Shown here: positions 35,058 to 44,269 of the stretch, piece after piece
Position numbering within the stretch: position 1 is the stretch's first letter
Layout: each line of letters starts with the position of its first letter
NCBI GenBank assembly: GCA_905215405.1
Contig: CAJMQE010000024.1
Span: 1 to 44,500 of the forward strand
Direction: 5' to 3'
DNA length: 44,500 bases
Source: an uncultured bacterium
GTDB lineage: Bacteria; Bacillota; Clostridia; Lachnospirales; Lachnospiraceae
Program-made: the position numbers and the translations under genes
The notes under the pieces: model-generated
What the model saw: only the letters and a program-made list of their open reading frames with translations
Database searches by the model: none
Told to the model about the DNA's origin: nothing

Positions 35058-36680
35058 TCACTCCCATCCATCATTCAACCAGTTACGTAACAGCAATGCA
35101 ACGGCTTCTGGATTTTCGTCCACAAATTTTTCAATTGCTTTTCTGGTCTCTGATTTTTCCTGTAAATCAATATCTTCCAATGCTGGCTGATTTTCTTTCG
35201 TAGTAGCTAACATCTCCTCTACTGATAATTCTGGTTCTTTCTCTTCCACTGTTAATGGTTTTGCACTTCTTAAGATTACAAATATAAGTAATCCAAGGAT
35301 CAGAATTGCAAGTACGATCTGTACCCAGAATGTAAGTGTCTTAGCCAGTGGTGTAGCAGTACTGTCTACAAAGAATGGCTTCTGATATGCAAGCACAGTG
35401 ATCCTTCCCGTTGGAACACCTGTACCATTAGAAATAGCTGTCAACCATGTATCATCAACATCAATTGCTGTAGGCTGACTATTGTTTGCCTTAAATTCAT
35501 CCCATGTTGTACCATCGAGATATCCGAGTTTTTTTGATTCATCTTCGTTATAAGTTACATTTTTAATAAATGTTACTGTCAGTGAAGATTCATCATAAAC
35601 CAGTGAACCTGGCTGTTGTGTTGTTGTTGTAACAAGTTCATTTGGTAAATAAGAATACTTTTCAACTGAATACTTGGATGTATTTGAAGTTCCATCAGAT
35701 ACATCATATGTTGTCGTATTATCATTTGAGGTTGTTCCAGGTACACCACTTGCACTTGTTCCACCATTTTCAGATTTTTCTACATAAGACTCAGAATAAA
35801 GACCTTCATCTCTACCTTCCTGAGCTGTATATTCTGTTGCGATCTTGTTGACTGCATCCCAGTTCATTACAAGATTTGTTGTAACATATGCATCATCAAA
35901 TAATCCTGTTGCAAGTAAACTCTGTTTCAGAGAGTTCTTCATTGTAGTCTCGATCTGAGCTTTATATTTCTGCTGAGAATTCAAGCTTACATTTGTACCA
36001 CTTGTACTTGCTGTTGAATCAGATCCAGAGAATAATGTCTGTCCATCTGTGCTGATAATTGTAATTTTGTCTGTATTAGAATTTCCAACTGCTGTAGCAA
36101 GGAATTGTGCCATTCCGCTTGCAGTATCATCGTCGATAGTCTGATTAAGATCGAGTACTACTGAAATCGATGTTTCTGATTTTGTAGCATAAAACGTGTT
36201 CGTAGACTCACCAAGAACAACAGTAACAGATGCAGATTTTACTCCATCCACACTTGAGAGATCGTTAGCAAACTTTGTCTCAAGATATGACTGCCACTGT
36301 TTCTGTTTATCAGATTCTGTTGTACTGAAGCTGCTCTTTAATGCATCCTCCAGGCTGTATCCGGTTGTTTTAATATCCCCAGATGCAAGTATCATTTTTG
36401 CATTAGTCAGATCGCTTTTGTTTACTTTTACGACCATTGTACTGTCATCTACCGTATACTCAATACTATTATCTGTCAGTAACTTAGTGACCTGACTCAT
36501 TTCATTATAGGAGCTGCACTGTGTCAGCGTAGAGTATGATGGCTTATTGATAACAAGTACCAGAATAACCAAAGCTACTACAACAACAGCAACTGTACTA
36601 ATGATGATTGTCTTTTGTTTTCTCGTATATTTGTTCCAAATTTCCAATAACTTTTTAGGAAGCTGCTTTAACTTATCCAT
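35058..36680 (-). CDS. fliF: Flagellar MS-ring protein FliF
   Basis: FliF forms the MS ring in the membrane on which the rotor is built. The product has an N-terminal membrane segment (about 22-44). Two ring-building motifs follow (SSYNEMSQVTKLLTDNSIEY and LETKFANDLSSVDGVKSASV), then a Ser/Thr/Asn-rich central part. A second membrane segment lies near 445-467, and the C-terminal FliG-binding tail ends LLLRNWLNDGWE. ATG at 36680 follows GGGGAAAAAC; a GTG at 36701 overlaps a hairpin and lacks a ribosome site. Length is then 540 residues. Confidence 0.96.
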   Translation of the reverse strand: MDKLKQLPKKLLEIWNKYTRKQKTIIISTVAVVVVALVILVLVINKPSYSTLTQCSSYNEMSQVTKLLTDNSIEYTVDDSTMVVKVNKSDLTNAKMILASGDIKTTGYSLEDALKSSFSTTESDKQKQWQSYLETKFANDLSSVDGVKSASVTVVLGESTNTFYATKSETSISVVLDLNQTIDDDTASGMAQFLATAVGNSNTDKITIISTDGQTLFSGSDSTASTSGTNVSLNSQQKYKAQIETTMKNSLKQSLLATGLFDDAYVTTNLVMNWDAVNKIATEYTAQEGRDEGLYSESYVEKSENGGTSASGVPGTTSNDNTTTYDVSDGTSNTSKYSVEKYSYLPNELVTTTTQQPGSLVYDESSLTVTFIKNVTYNEDESKKLGYLDGTTWDEFKANNSQPTAIDVDDTWLTAISNGTGVPTGRITVLAYQKPFFVDSTATPLAKTLTFWVQIVLAILILGLLIFVILRSAKPLTVEEKEPELSVEEMLATTKENQPALEDIDLQEKSETRKAIEKFVDENPEAVALLLRNWLNDGWE

Positions 36681-36694
36681 GTTTTTCCCCAAGT

Positions 36695-36723
36695 GTATCA
36701 CACACTACGTCTGTCCGTGATAC
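36695..36723 (-). other. Hairpin between fliE and fliF
   Basis: GTATCAC and GTGATAC form a perfect 7-bp stem with a 15-nt loop in the 57-bp gap. It ends 4 bp before the GGGG ribosome site of fliF. No T tract follows. Confidence 0.5.
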
Positions 36724-36737
36724 AAGCCTTTCCATAA

Positions 36738-37085
36738 TTAAATCTGCATATTCATAATTTCTTTGTATGCGTCCAGTGCCTTATCTCGTATAGCCACTGT
36801 ATACTGTAATGCAATATTTGCCTTCTGCTGAATTGCACTAAGTTCATGAGTACTTGTAAGATTGCCAAGTGCAAAATCCGTTTCAGCCTGCTGCGCATCC
36901 TGAATATATGAATTTGTGTCGTTAACCAGTCCAAGTGCTGTATTATATACTGAATCAAACGTATCGCTGGAACCAACCGATGATGTGTTTGCTGATGTAT
37001 TTGCTGTCGCTGATGTCTTCATTGCATCAGTCATTTTACTTACGTAATCTGTACTCAAATTCTGCATCACTGATGATACATCCAT
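36738..37085 (-). CDS. fliE: Flagellar hook-basal body protein FliE
   Basis: FliE joins the MS ring to the proximal rod. The 115-residue product has a variable Ser/Thr/Ala-rich N-terminal third and the family C-terminus: AQQAETDFALGNLTSTHELS then IQQKANIALQYTVAIRDKAL and ending in EIMNMQI. AGGAGG precedes the ATG. It follows flgC, as in other Firmicutes. Confidence 0.95.
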   Translation of the reverse strand: MDVSSVMQNLSTDYVSKMTDAMKTSATANTSANTSSVGSSDTFDSVYNTALGLVNDTNSYIQDAQQAETDFALGNLTSTHELSAIQQKANIALQYTVAIRDKALDAYKEIMNMQI

Positions 37086-37152
37086 TTTATTTCCTCCTAA
37101 TGTAATCCGTCCCGATTAGGCCACATACTATGCAGCCTCATTCAGATCGAAT

Positions 37153-37602
37153 TTAGTTTTTACCCACTTCAAGGCCTTTTGTTGCCATTGATTTACCCGC
37201 ATTAAATGCTGTTACATTGGCTTCATAAGCTCTTGTAGCATCTATCATATCTGTCATTTCCTGAACAATATTAACATTCGGATATGTAACATAACCGTTC
37301 TCATCCGCATCTGGATGGGATGGTTCATATACCTGCTGCATAGGCGTAGAAGTATCCTCAGATATTTCTGTGACCTTTACGCCATTTCCACCTGCGCCTG
37401 AACGTGCTGCGTTCAGAATATTGTCAAATGAATTAATAATATTGCCTTTTTCAGTAAAAACCACCTGTTTTCTTACATAAGGGGTCCCGTCTGATGTTCT
37501 TGTCGTATTAACATTTGCTATATTTTCAGATATAACATCTGTTCTTAATCTCTGTGCTGTCATACCCGATGCACAGATATTAAACTGTGAAAATAATGCC
37601 AT
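37153..37602 (-). CDS. flgC: Flagellar rod protein FlgC
   Basis: FlgC is a proximal rod subunit. The 149-residue product has the rod signature NICASGMTAQRLRTDVISEN (about 8-27) with IANVNTTRT, and the C-terminal motif VQEMTDMIDATRAYEANVTA followed by FNAGKSM. The AAGGGAG ribosome site precedes the ATG. It lies 56 bp after flgB. Confidence 0.96.
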   Translation of the reverse strand: MALFSQFNICASGMTAQRLRTDVISENIANVNTTRTSDGTPYVRKQVVFTEKGNIINSFDNILNAARSGAGGNGVKVTEISEDTSTPMQQVYEPSHPDADENGYVTYPNVNIVQEMTDMIDATRAYEANVTAFNAGKSMATKGLEVGKN

Positions 37603-37658
37603 TGCTGCTCCCTTCTAACAACCTTTTTATAACCTTGTCTTATACCTGTCTATCAATG

Positions 37659-38054
37659 CTATGATAAGACTGCCTTCATTCTTGTAAATTCATTACTCAT
37701 ACTATCGAGAAGCGCATCATAATTAATCTGGTTTGATGCCAGTTCAACGTTCTCTGTTTCAATATCAACATTATTACCATCACTTCTATATGACAGCGTT
37801 GAATTATCTTTGTATATTTTTGAAGTAACTGAATCAAGATTCGCATTGTTTACTTTCTGCATCAGTGTAGAATTTGCTCCACCAGATGATTCCAGTGCAG
37901 AATTCAGATATGTTGCGAAAGCAACATCCTGTCTCTTGTAATTTGGAGTATCTACATTGGCAATATTGTTAGAAAGCACTTCATTTCTAAGCCAGCTTGA
38001 ATCTGCTGCCTTAGTCAAAACGTCTACATAACCAAAAGCTCCTGAGCCAAACAT
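37659..38054 (-). CDS. flgB: Flagellar rod protein FlgB
   Basis: FlgB is the proximal rod subunit nearest the MS ring. The 131-residue product has RNEVLSNNIANVDTPNYKRQ (about residues 23-42) and a C-terminal VDIETENVELASNQINYDAL typical of FlgB. It is the first gene of the fla/che operon: GAAAGGAG precedes the ATG, and the promoter and codY terminator lie upstream. Confidence 0.96.
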   Translation of the reverse strand: MFGSGAFGYVDVLTKAADSSWLRNEVLSNNIANVDTPNYKRQDVAFATYLNSALESSGGANSTLMQKVNNANLDSVTSKIYKDNSTLSYRSDGNNVDIETENVELASNQINYDALLDSMSNEFTRMKAVLS

Positions 38055-38128
38055 AAAACTGCTCCTTTCAAAATTATTTTATAATCTCCGCTTTAAACCT
38101 TAGTCAATTCACAATAACTATATCTTAT

Positions 38129-38156
38129 ATTATAAATTATCTATAGAAAATTACAA
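38129..38156 (-). promoter_or_regulatory. Fla/che operon promoter with CodY-box-like palindrome
   Basis: On the minus strand TTGTAA (38156-38151) and consensus TATAAT (38134-38129) are 16 bp apart, a sigma-A-type promoter about 75 bp before flgB. The bases between them, 38135-38152, read AATTATCTATAGAAAATT on the plus strand, an 18-bp palindrome with one mismatched pair. Its minus-strand half AATTTTCTATAGATA matches the CodY consensus AATTTTCWGAAAATT at 11 of 15 positions. A bound protein would block the promoter. Confidence 0.65.
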
Positions 38157-38209
38157 GTTATTTTTTTCATATTTCGCTAATTTGTGCCTTTTTTTCGCCC
38201 TCTACGCGC

Positions 38210-38253
38210 AAAAAAAGACAGAACCAGTAAAATTTTGGTTCTGTCTTTTTTTA
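38210..38253 (-). terminator. Terminator of codY, bidirectional form
   Basis: AGACAGAACCA (38216-38226) and TGGTTCTGTCT (38236-38246) form a perfect 11-bp stem with A and T runs on both sides. On the minus strand it ends codY and separates it from the fla/che promoter. Confidence 0.95.
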
Positions 38254-38269
38254 TAATAGATCAAATTCT

Positions 38270-39037
38270 TTAATCTACTTTCTTTAATTCGTCAAAAACC
38301 ACATCATTGATAACCTTGATGTAAGTTCCCTTCATTCCTGAAGAACGGGACTCAATTACTCCAGCACTTTCAAATTTTCTTAAAGCATTAACGATAACAG
38401 ATCTTGTAATACCAACTCTGTCTGCAATTTTACTTGCTACAAGAATTCCTTCGTTACCATCAAGTTCTTCAAAGATATGTTTGATAGCTTCCAGTTCTGA
38501 AGATGAAAGAGTACTGATTGCTGACTTTACGATCTGCTGTTTTCTCTCTTCTTCTGCTGTTTCCTCATTAACGGAACGCATCATTTCAAGTCCTACTACT
38601 GTCGTACCGTATTCACATAAAATGATGTCATCGATTTCATAGCTTGTATCACTCTTATACATAAAAAGTGTACCAAGTCTTTCACCAGCGATATCGATTG
38701 GTGCCAGTAATGCCTGAAATTTTTTCACATTGTCTGTCGTAAATCCCAATGTGGACAAATTTACATTTTCTTTTGTTGACAGGACGCTCAACAATCTTTC
38801 ATTTAACATACTGTCAACAAAGCCGCCAACTTTGTCAAAAATCAGTTCATCAATTTTATCTACGCCTTCGCAAAATCCTGTTCCAAGGACTTTACCTTTT
38901 TTACTAATTACTAATATATTTGACTCAAGAATGGCGCTTAAAACGTCACACATATCATTGAACTCAACTCTGTGAGAATGATTGTTGTGTAAAAGTTTAT
39001 TAATTTTTCTTGTTTTATCTAGTAACTGAACACTCAT
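38270..39037 (-). CDS. codY: Global transcription regulator CodY
   Basis: CodY binds branched-chain amino acids and GTP and represses nutrient-limitation genes, including motility genes in B. subtilis. The product has an N-terminal GAF domain (about 1-155; NDMCDVLSAILESNILVISK near the start), a linker helix, and the winged helix-turn-helix with KIADRVGITRSVIVNALRKF near residues 203-222, followed by RSSGMKGTYIKV. ATG at 39037 has AAGGAGG at 6 nt, giving MSVQLLDKTRK and 255 residues, near the family length of about 259. It has its own promoter and terminator. Confidence 0.97.
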   Translation of the reverse strand: MSVQLLDKTRKINKLLHNNHSHRVEFNDMCDVLSAILESNILVISKKGKVLGTGFCEGVDKIDELIFDKVGGFVDSMLNERLLSVLSTKENVNLSTLGFTTDNVKKFQALLAPIDIAGERLGTLFMYKSDTSYEIDDIILCEYGTTVVGLEMMRSVNEETAEEERKQQIVKSAISTLSSSELEAIKHIFEELDGNEGILVASKIADRVGITRSVIVNALRKFESAGVIESRSSGMKGTYIKVINDVVFDELKKVD

Positions 39038-39087
39038 TGTATACCTCCTTACGAAATAATCATCCATCATTATTGAAATCTACTAAA

Positions 39088-39116
39088 ATAATAGCACATT
39101 TTAATAATATTTGCAA
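39088..39116 (-). promoter_or_regulatory. Promoter of codY
   Basis: TTGCAA (39116-39111) and TATTAT (39093-39088) lie 17 bp apart on the minus strand, about 50 bp before the codY ATG, in the 132-bp gap after topA. Confidence 0.75.
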
Positions 39117-39169
39117 TATTTTTGCACAATTGATTGTTTTGTTTGAATATTGACCATTTCGCTTAAAAC

Positions 39170-41245
39170 TTATTTCTCTTTTTCTTTGCTTTCAACATAT
39201 CCACAGTTTTCATCTGCGCATACTAACTTATTCCCTTTTTCCAGCATATAACCGCCGCATCTTGGACATTTCTTTTCTGATGGCTTCTGCCATGTCATAA
39301 AATCGCATTCTGGATTGTCTTCACAACCATAGTATTTTCTACCTTTTTTCGTCTTCTTCAAAACGACTTCTTTTCCGCATTTCGGACATTTTACGCCAAT
39401 CTTTTCAAGATAAGGCTTTGTGTTTCTACAGTCTGGAAATCCTGGGCATGCCAGGAACTTACCATGTGGGCCGTATTTTACAACCATGTTGCGTCCGCAC
39501 AGATCACAGATTACATCTGTCACCTCATCTTCAATCTTGACACTTTCCAATTCTTCCTGAGCATCATCTACTGCCTGTTTAAGATCCGGATAGAAGTTCC
39601 TGATAACTGTCTTCCAGTTCACATGGCCTTCCCCAACTCCATCGAGCAGAGATTCCATAGTCGCAGTAAAGTTCACATCAACAATACTTGGAAATGCTTT
39701 TATCATGATACTGTTAACTGCTTCACCAAGTTCAGTAACATATAAATTTTTATTTTCCTTCGCCACATATCTTCTTGCAATAATCGTTGTAATTGTTGGC
39801 GCATAAGTACTTGGACGACCAATACCAAGTTCTTCAAGCGTCTTTACAAGCGATGCTTCTGTATAATGTGCAGGTGGCTGGGTGAAATGCTGTTTCTGCT
39901 GAAATTCATCAACAGTAATCTGAGTATCCTTTGTAATATCCTTAACTACGGTATTATTTTCTTCTTTTTCGCTGTCATCATTCTTATAAACGGACATAAA
40001 TCCGTCAAATTTAATTTTTGACGCAGATACATTAAAACGATATTTTCCTGCCGCTATTTTTATCGATGTTGTTTCATAAACAGCATCACTCATCTGACTC
40101 GCCGCAAACCTTCTCCAAATCAACTGATAAAGCCTAAACTGATCACGGGAAAGTGATTCCTTAATTACAACCGGCGTCAATGATAAATTAGTTGGTCGGA
40201 TTGCCTCATGGGCATCCTGTATTTTCTTATTTGCATTTTTCATCGTGTGAAATTTTGCAAGATAATCTTCACCATAATTTTCAGTAATATAATCTTTCGC
40301 CATTACCTGCGCTTCTTCTGCAACTCTGACAGAATCGGTACGCAGATATGTAATAATACCAACTGTTCCATGTCCTGCAACTTCAACACCTTCGTAAAGC
40401 TGCTGTGCCAGTCTCATTGTTTTCTGTGTTGAAAAATTAAGTACTTTGGATGCTTCCTGCTGAAGAGTACTTGTGGTAAAAGGCATAGGTGCTTTCTTGA
40501 CCTTTTCACCCTTTTTAATGGTATCCACTGAAAATGACTCGTTCTCAAGTTCACCAAGTATTTCATTCATCTGGGTCTCATTCTTGATATCAATTTTCCC
40601 ATTCTTATCTCCATAGAATTTAGCAACCAGAGGTTTTCTTTCGCCCTTGACCTTTAATAGGACATCAAGGGACCAGTATTCTTCTGGAATGAATGAATTG
40701 ATTTCTTCTTCTCTGTCACAAATAATTCTCAACGCAACGGACTGAACTCTACCAGCGCTCAATCCACGTTTTACCTTCGCCCATAATATAGGACTGATGC
40801 CATAACCAACCATTCTGTCAATAATTCTTCTGGATTGCTGAGCATCAACAAGATCCATATCAATCTTTCTGGAAGCCTTAATAGAAGCTTTAACTGCATT
40901 CTTGGTAATCTCATTGAAACTGATTCTGTTAATTTCTTTGTCTTCAAGTTTCAGAGCTTTTGCGAGATGCCAGGAAATAGCTTCTCCCTCACGATCGGGG
41001 TCAGTTGCGAGATATACTTTATCAGCTTTTTTCACCTGTTTTCTGAGTTTGGCAAGAATGTCACCTTTTCCTCGGATAGTAATATATTTAGGCTCAAAAT
41101 CATGTTCAACATCGATTCCCAACTGACTTTTTGGCAAGTCTCTTATATGCCCATTCGAAGCCGCCACTTCATAATTTGCTCCAAGAAACTTTTTTATTGT
41201 TTTAACTTTCGCTGGTGATTCCACGATTACTAAATACTTTGCCAT
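39170..41245 (-). CDS. topA: DNA topoisomerase I
   Basis: This type IA enzyme relaxes negative supercoils. The 691-residue product has the TOPRIM domain with Glu9 (IVESPAKVKT) and DPDREGE (Asp82, Asp84, Glu86), then GLSAGRVQSVALR (about 161-173) and the catalytic Tyr300 in GIITYLRTDS. Near the C-terminus are three four-cysteine zinc-ribbon modules (CDLCGRNM..CPGFPDC, CPKCGKEV..CEDNPEC, CPRCGG..CADENC). An ATG at 41257 lies on the ribosome site; ATG at 41245, with GGAGG, gives MAKYLVIVES. It is the last gene of the comM-dprA-topA group. Confidence 0.97.
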   Translation of the reverse strand: MAKYLVIVESPAKVKTIKKFLGANYEVAASNGHIRDLPKSQLGIDVEHDFEPKYITIRGKGDILAKLRKQVKKADKVYLATDPDREGEAISWHLAKALKLEDKEINRISFNEITKNAVKASIKASRKIDMDLVDAQQSRRIIDRMVGYGISPILWAKVKRGLSAGRVQSVALRIICDREEEINSFIPEEYWSLDVLLKVKGERKPLVAKFYGDKNGKIDIKNETQMNEILGELENESFSVDTIKKGEKVKKAPMPFTTSTLQQEASKVLNFSTQKTMRLAQQLYEGVEVAGHGTVGIITYLRTDSVRVAEEAQVMAKDYITENYGEDYLAKFHTMKNANKKIQDAHEAIRPTNLSLTPVVIKESLSRDQFRLYQLIWRRFAASQMSDAVYETTSIKIAAGKYRFNVSASKIKFDGFMSVYKNDDSEKEENNTVVKDITKDTQITVDEFQQKQHFTQPPAHYTEASLVKTLEELGIGRPSTYAPTITTIIARRYVAKENKNLYVTELGEAVNSIMIKAFPSIVDVNFTATMESLLDGVGEGHVNWKTVIRNFYPDLKQAVDDAQEELESVKIEDEVTDVICDLCGRNMVVKYGPHGKFLACPGFPDCRNTKPYLEKIGVKCPKCGKEVVLKKTKKGRKYYGCEDNPECDFMTWQKPSEKKCPRCGGYMLEKGNKLVCADENCGYVESKEKEK

Positions 41246-41296
41246 TTTTGCCTCCAAATTTTTCCCCGTTTAATTTCAATACATTCAATTATGAAA

Positions 41297-42442
41297 TTAT
41301 AATACTTTTACATAACAATGTTTAGATACTTCCCTAATATAACCGCTTATTTCAAGATAAACCAAAGCATTCACAACCTCTTGTGGCTGTAGTTTTGTCT
41401 CTTCTATAATATTGTCTAAGCTTTTCGGAAATAAATCCACATTACTATACACCATTTTTTCTACCCTTGCAAGAACAATATTATTTTTGTTACTTTTTTT
41501 CGTATCTTTATCGCTATTATTTTCAATATTTTGTATATTATGTTTAAAATTAATAAATTTCTGAGAAATCATTGAATTGTTTAGAATATCAGCAGGTTCA
41601 GTAATCATCTGCGCGCCCATTTTGATTAGATTATTACAGCCTTCGCTCAGGCTGTCACCAATTCTCCCCGGAACGACATAAACTTCTTTATTTTGTTCCA
41701 GCGCCTGATCTACTGTGATCAGTGATCCACTTTTCACTCTTGCCTCAACAACTATGATCACGTCAGCCAGTCCGCTGATGATTCTGTTGCGCATTGGAAA
41801 CTGGTGTCTGAGCGGCTGTGTGCCAGGGGCATATTCTGAAATTATACCGCCATGCTCTAGCAATTCCATATAAAGATCAATATTCTGCCTCGGATAACAG
41901 ACATCGACGCCACATCCCAGCACTCCATAAGTCTCACCGTCTGCTCTCACTGCGCCATTCTGTCCTGCACAATCAATTCCTCTTGCCATCCCGCTGATGA
42001 TCTGAAAGCCCATCTTTGCAAATTCATATCCAAATGACTGAGCCAGTTCCCTGCCATAATTCGTACAGTTCCTTGCCCCAACGATTGCAATAGCCGGCGC
42101 ATTGTCCCTTGGCATGTTTCCCTTACAGTATAATGCAAATGGATAATCATAGATTGTTTTTAAGCGGGATGGATATTGGGGATCGTCGAATGTAATAAAC
42201 TGAATTCCATTCTTTTTCATCGAAATGAACTGCTGATAAACGATCGATTCTCTTCGACTGTTCTTCAGACTTTTAATTTCCTTCGCTCCAATTCCCGGCA
42301 CTTTCTCCAGTAGTTGATCCGATGCTGCATATACATCTGCCGGAGTTGAAAATGTATGTAAAATATTTCTGATCTTGGCGCTTCCTATACCTGGAACACT
42401 GCAAAGCCAGAACCAGTAAAAATCCTGTTGTTCTTTATTCAT
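41297..42442 (-). CDS. dprA: DNA processing protein DprA
   Basis: DprA loads RecA on incoming single-stranded DNA during transformation. The product has an N-terminal helix-hairpin-helix part (about 10-60, with CSVPGIGSAKIRN and EKVPGIGAKEIKS). The Rossmann-like core (about 85-280) has GARNCTNYGRELA and ISGMARGIDCAG. A C-terminal winged-helix-like part (about 310-381) follows. The ATG at 42448 is next to GGAGA; ATG at 42442, at 6 nt, is better. It lies between comM and topA, and both dprA-topA order and the neighbour comM are common in Firmicutes. Confidence 0.95.
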   Translation of the reverse strand: MNKEQQDFYWFWLCSVPGIGSAKIRNILHTFSTPADVYAASDQLLEKVPGIGAKEIKSLKNSRRESIVYQQFISMKKNGIQFITFDDPQYPSRLKTIYDYPFALYCKGNMPRDNAPAIAIVGARNCTNYGRELAQSFGYEFAKMGFQIISGMARGIDCAGQNGAVRADGETYGVLGCGVDVCYPRQNIDLYMELLEHGGIISEYAPGTQPLRHQFPMRNRIISGLADVIIVVEARVKSGSLITVDQALEQNKEVYVVPGRIGDSLSEGCNNLIKMGAQMITEPADILNNSMISQKFINFKHNIQNIENNSDKDTKKSNKNNIVLARVEKMVYSNVDLFPKSLDNIIEETKLQPQEVVNALVYLEISGYIREVSKHCYVKVL

Positions 42443-42526
42443 GACCATTCTCCATTCTTGTATATTGAATAGCTTTCCTGCTAAATTCGAAAATAAATAC
42501 CAAATATAAAATTCTATTCAAAGTTC

Positions 42527-44098
42527 TTATCTCATCGCGTGCACAGTTGTATCATAACTTCTATACGAAACCGCCTCTGCCAGATGGGAAACCTGAATCT
42601 TTTCCTCCTGTTCCAGGTCTGCGATCGTTCTGGCCGTCTTTAAAATTTTGTGATACCCGCGTGCCGTCAAATTCATTTTATCGAACGCTTTTTCCATAAA
42701 AGCAGATTCCTGCCTGCCCAGTTCGCAATATTTTTTTATCTGTATCATGGATAGTTCAGAGTTAAATGTTATTTTTTTATTTTTATATCTATCCTTTTGA
42801 AAGGCAATTGCTTTTTGCACCTTCTCTTTCATCTGGCCAGACGTCTCACAAATGCTTCTCCCCTGATAACTTCTGACAGTGTCTGTCACCTGCGCCAGAT
42901 CTCTAAACTGCATCTTACTTGTCTCAACACATAGATCGAACCGGTCCCAGAAAGGCTGTGAAATTTTTCCCAGATATCTGTTAATATCATATTCCGAACA
43001 GTTACAGATATTCCTGTCTGGATAATATCCACATTTGCAGGGATTAATCGCTGCAACGAGCATAAACTCAGATGGGTATGTATATGCTGCATTCAGTCTT
43101 ACAATTGTTACTTTCTTGTCTTCGAGTGGTTGTCTGAGCGACTCCATCGTATTCGAATAAAATTCAGTAAGTTCATCAAGGAAAAGTACCCCTCTGTCTG
43201 CAAGTGTTATTTCGCCCGGTACTGGTACTTTTCCACCACCGATCAGAGCTGCCGACGTGACCGTGTGATGAGGACTCCTGAATGGTCGTTGTGTAAGAAG
43301 TATATTCTTTGCGTCAAGTAGACCTGCCACACTATAAATTTTCGATATTTCCAAGCTTTCCTCGAATGTCAGATCCGGCAAAATTGTTGGTATTCTTTTT
43401 GCCATCATTGTCTTGCCACTTCCTGGCGCTCCTATATACATAATATTGTGCATACCTGCTGCAGCTATCAGCGTTGCACGTTTTGCGGCTGCCTGTCCTT
43501 TTATTTCTGAGAAATCATTTTTTTGTTCAATCTGCTTTCCCGCACAGATCTCATCAAAATTTTTATGCTGTACCGGACGCAAAGCTACTTTTTCATTTAG
43601 AAAATCCATTGCCTCTGCTAGCGTATTTACTCCTATTACATCAATTTCATCTATTACTGCACCCTCGAATTCATTTGCACTAGGAACAATACAACGTTTA
43701 AATCCTTCTTCTTTCGCTTTACAGATCGCCGGCAGAACTCCTTTTACATAATTCACATTTCCATTCAGGCTCAATTCCCCAATCAAGAAAGTATCTTTTA
43801 GCGATTCACTGCTAATATACTGATTGGATGCCAATACACCGATAGCGATAGGTAGATCAAATCCAGTACCACTTTTTCTGATATCTGCCGGAGACATATT
43901 TACAGTGATCTTTTGCGGGCCAAGTCTGATTCCTATATTTTTGACTGCAATCCTGACCCGTTCCCTTGATTCTTTCACCTCTGAAGAAAGAAATCCGCAC
44001 ATATCAAATCCAGGAAGGCCTGTATTCACATCCACTTCTACATTTACGATTTCAGGCTCAAGACCATTGATTGTTGCACTTGCCACTCTGTTAAACAT
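42527..44098 (-). CDS. comM: ComM/YifB family AAA+ ATPase (magnesium chelatase-like)
   Basis: ComM is a DNA helicase of the AAA+ class that drives branch migration in natural transformation; the older annotation magnesium chelatase is misleading. The 523-residue product has the N-terminal ChlI-like domain (MSPADIRKSGTGFDLPIAIG, about 69-88), Walker A GAPGSGKT (223-230), LFLDELTEF (Walker B region) and the C-terminal lid domain. An NPCKCGYYPD segment follows Walker B; its cysteines and the later CNCSEY could bind zinc. GGAGG at 7 nt precedes the ATG. Confidence 0.95.
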   Translation of the reverse strand: MFNRVASATINGLEPEIVNVEVDVNTGLPGFDMCGFLSSEVKESRERVRIAVKNIGIRLGPQKITVNMSPADIRKSGTGFDLPIAIGVLASNQYISSESLKDTFLIGELSLNGNVNYVKGVLPAICKAKEEGFKRCIVPSANEFEGAVIDEIDVIGVNTLAEAMDFLNEKVALRPVQHKNFDEICAGKQIEQKNDFSEIKGQAAAKRATLIAAAGMHNIMYIGAPGSGKTMMAKRIPTILPDLTFEESLEISKIYSVAGLLDAKNILLTQRPFRSPHHTVTSAALIGGGKVPVPGEITLADRGVLFLDELTEFYSNTMESLRQPLEDKKVTIVRLNAAYTYPSEFMLVAAINPCKCGYYPDRNICNCSEYDINRYLGKISQPFWDRFDLCVETSKMQFRDLAQVTDTVRSYQGRSICETSGQMKEKVQKAIAFQKDRYKNKKITFNSELSMIQIKKYCELGRQESAFMEKAFDKMNLTARGYHKILKTARTIADLEQEEKIQVSHLAEAVSYRSYDTTVHAMR

Positions 44099-44156
44099 AA
44101 GTTTCCTCCATTCTTTTCTCGCATATATATATTAATTCTACTTTGTCATTTACCTG

Positions 44157-44177
44157 ATACAGATTTCATTTCTGTAT
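44157..44177 (-). other. Hairpin in the comM leader
   Basis: ATACAGA and TCTGTAT form a perfect 7-bp stem with a 7-nt loop about 60 bp before the comM start. No other gene is seen between 44099 and 44500; the rest of that stretch holds the promoter, a CodY-box-like site at 44201-44215 and edge palindromes. Confidence 0.4.
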
Positions 44178-44200
44178 GATCCATGCTTTCACAACTGACG

Positions 44201-44215
44201 CATGATCAGAAAATT
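44201..44215 (-). promoter_or_regulatory. CodY-box-like site in the comM leader
   Basis: On the minus strand AATTTTCTGATCATG matches AATTTTCWGAAAATT at 12 of 15 positions. It lies about 50 bp downstream of the likely transcription start, a place for a roadblock. In AT-rich DNA a match of this quality can occur by chance. Confidence 0.35.
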
Positions 44216-44269
44216 TCCATAGAAGATTTACCCGTCACCAGTAGATTTGTGTATACGTGTTATAGTTAT

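Noticed and set aside
38055..38128. A sigma-28 promoter before flgB
   Set aside because: No TAAA with GCCGATAA at about 15 bp was found; the sigma-A-type hexamers explain the region.
44185..44230. Short upstream peptide in the comM leader
   Set aside because: Short ATG frames exist in the leader, but none has a ribosome site.
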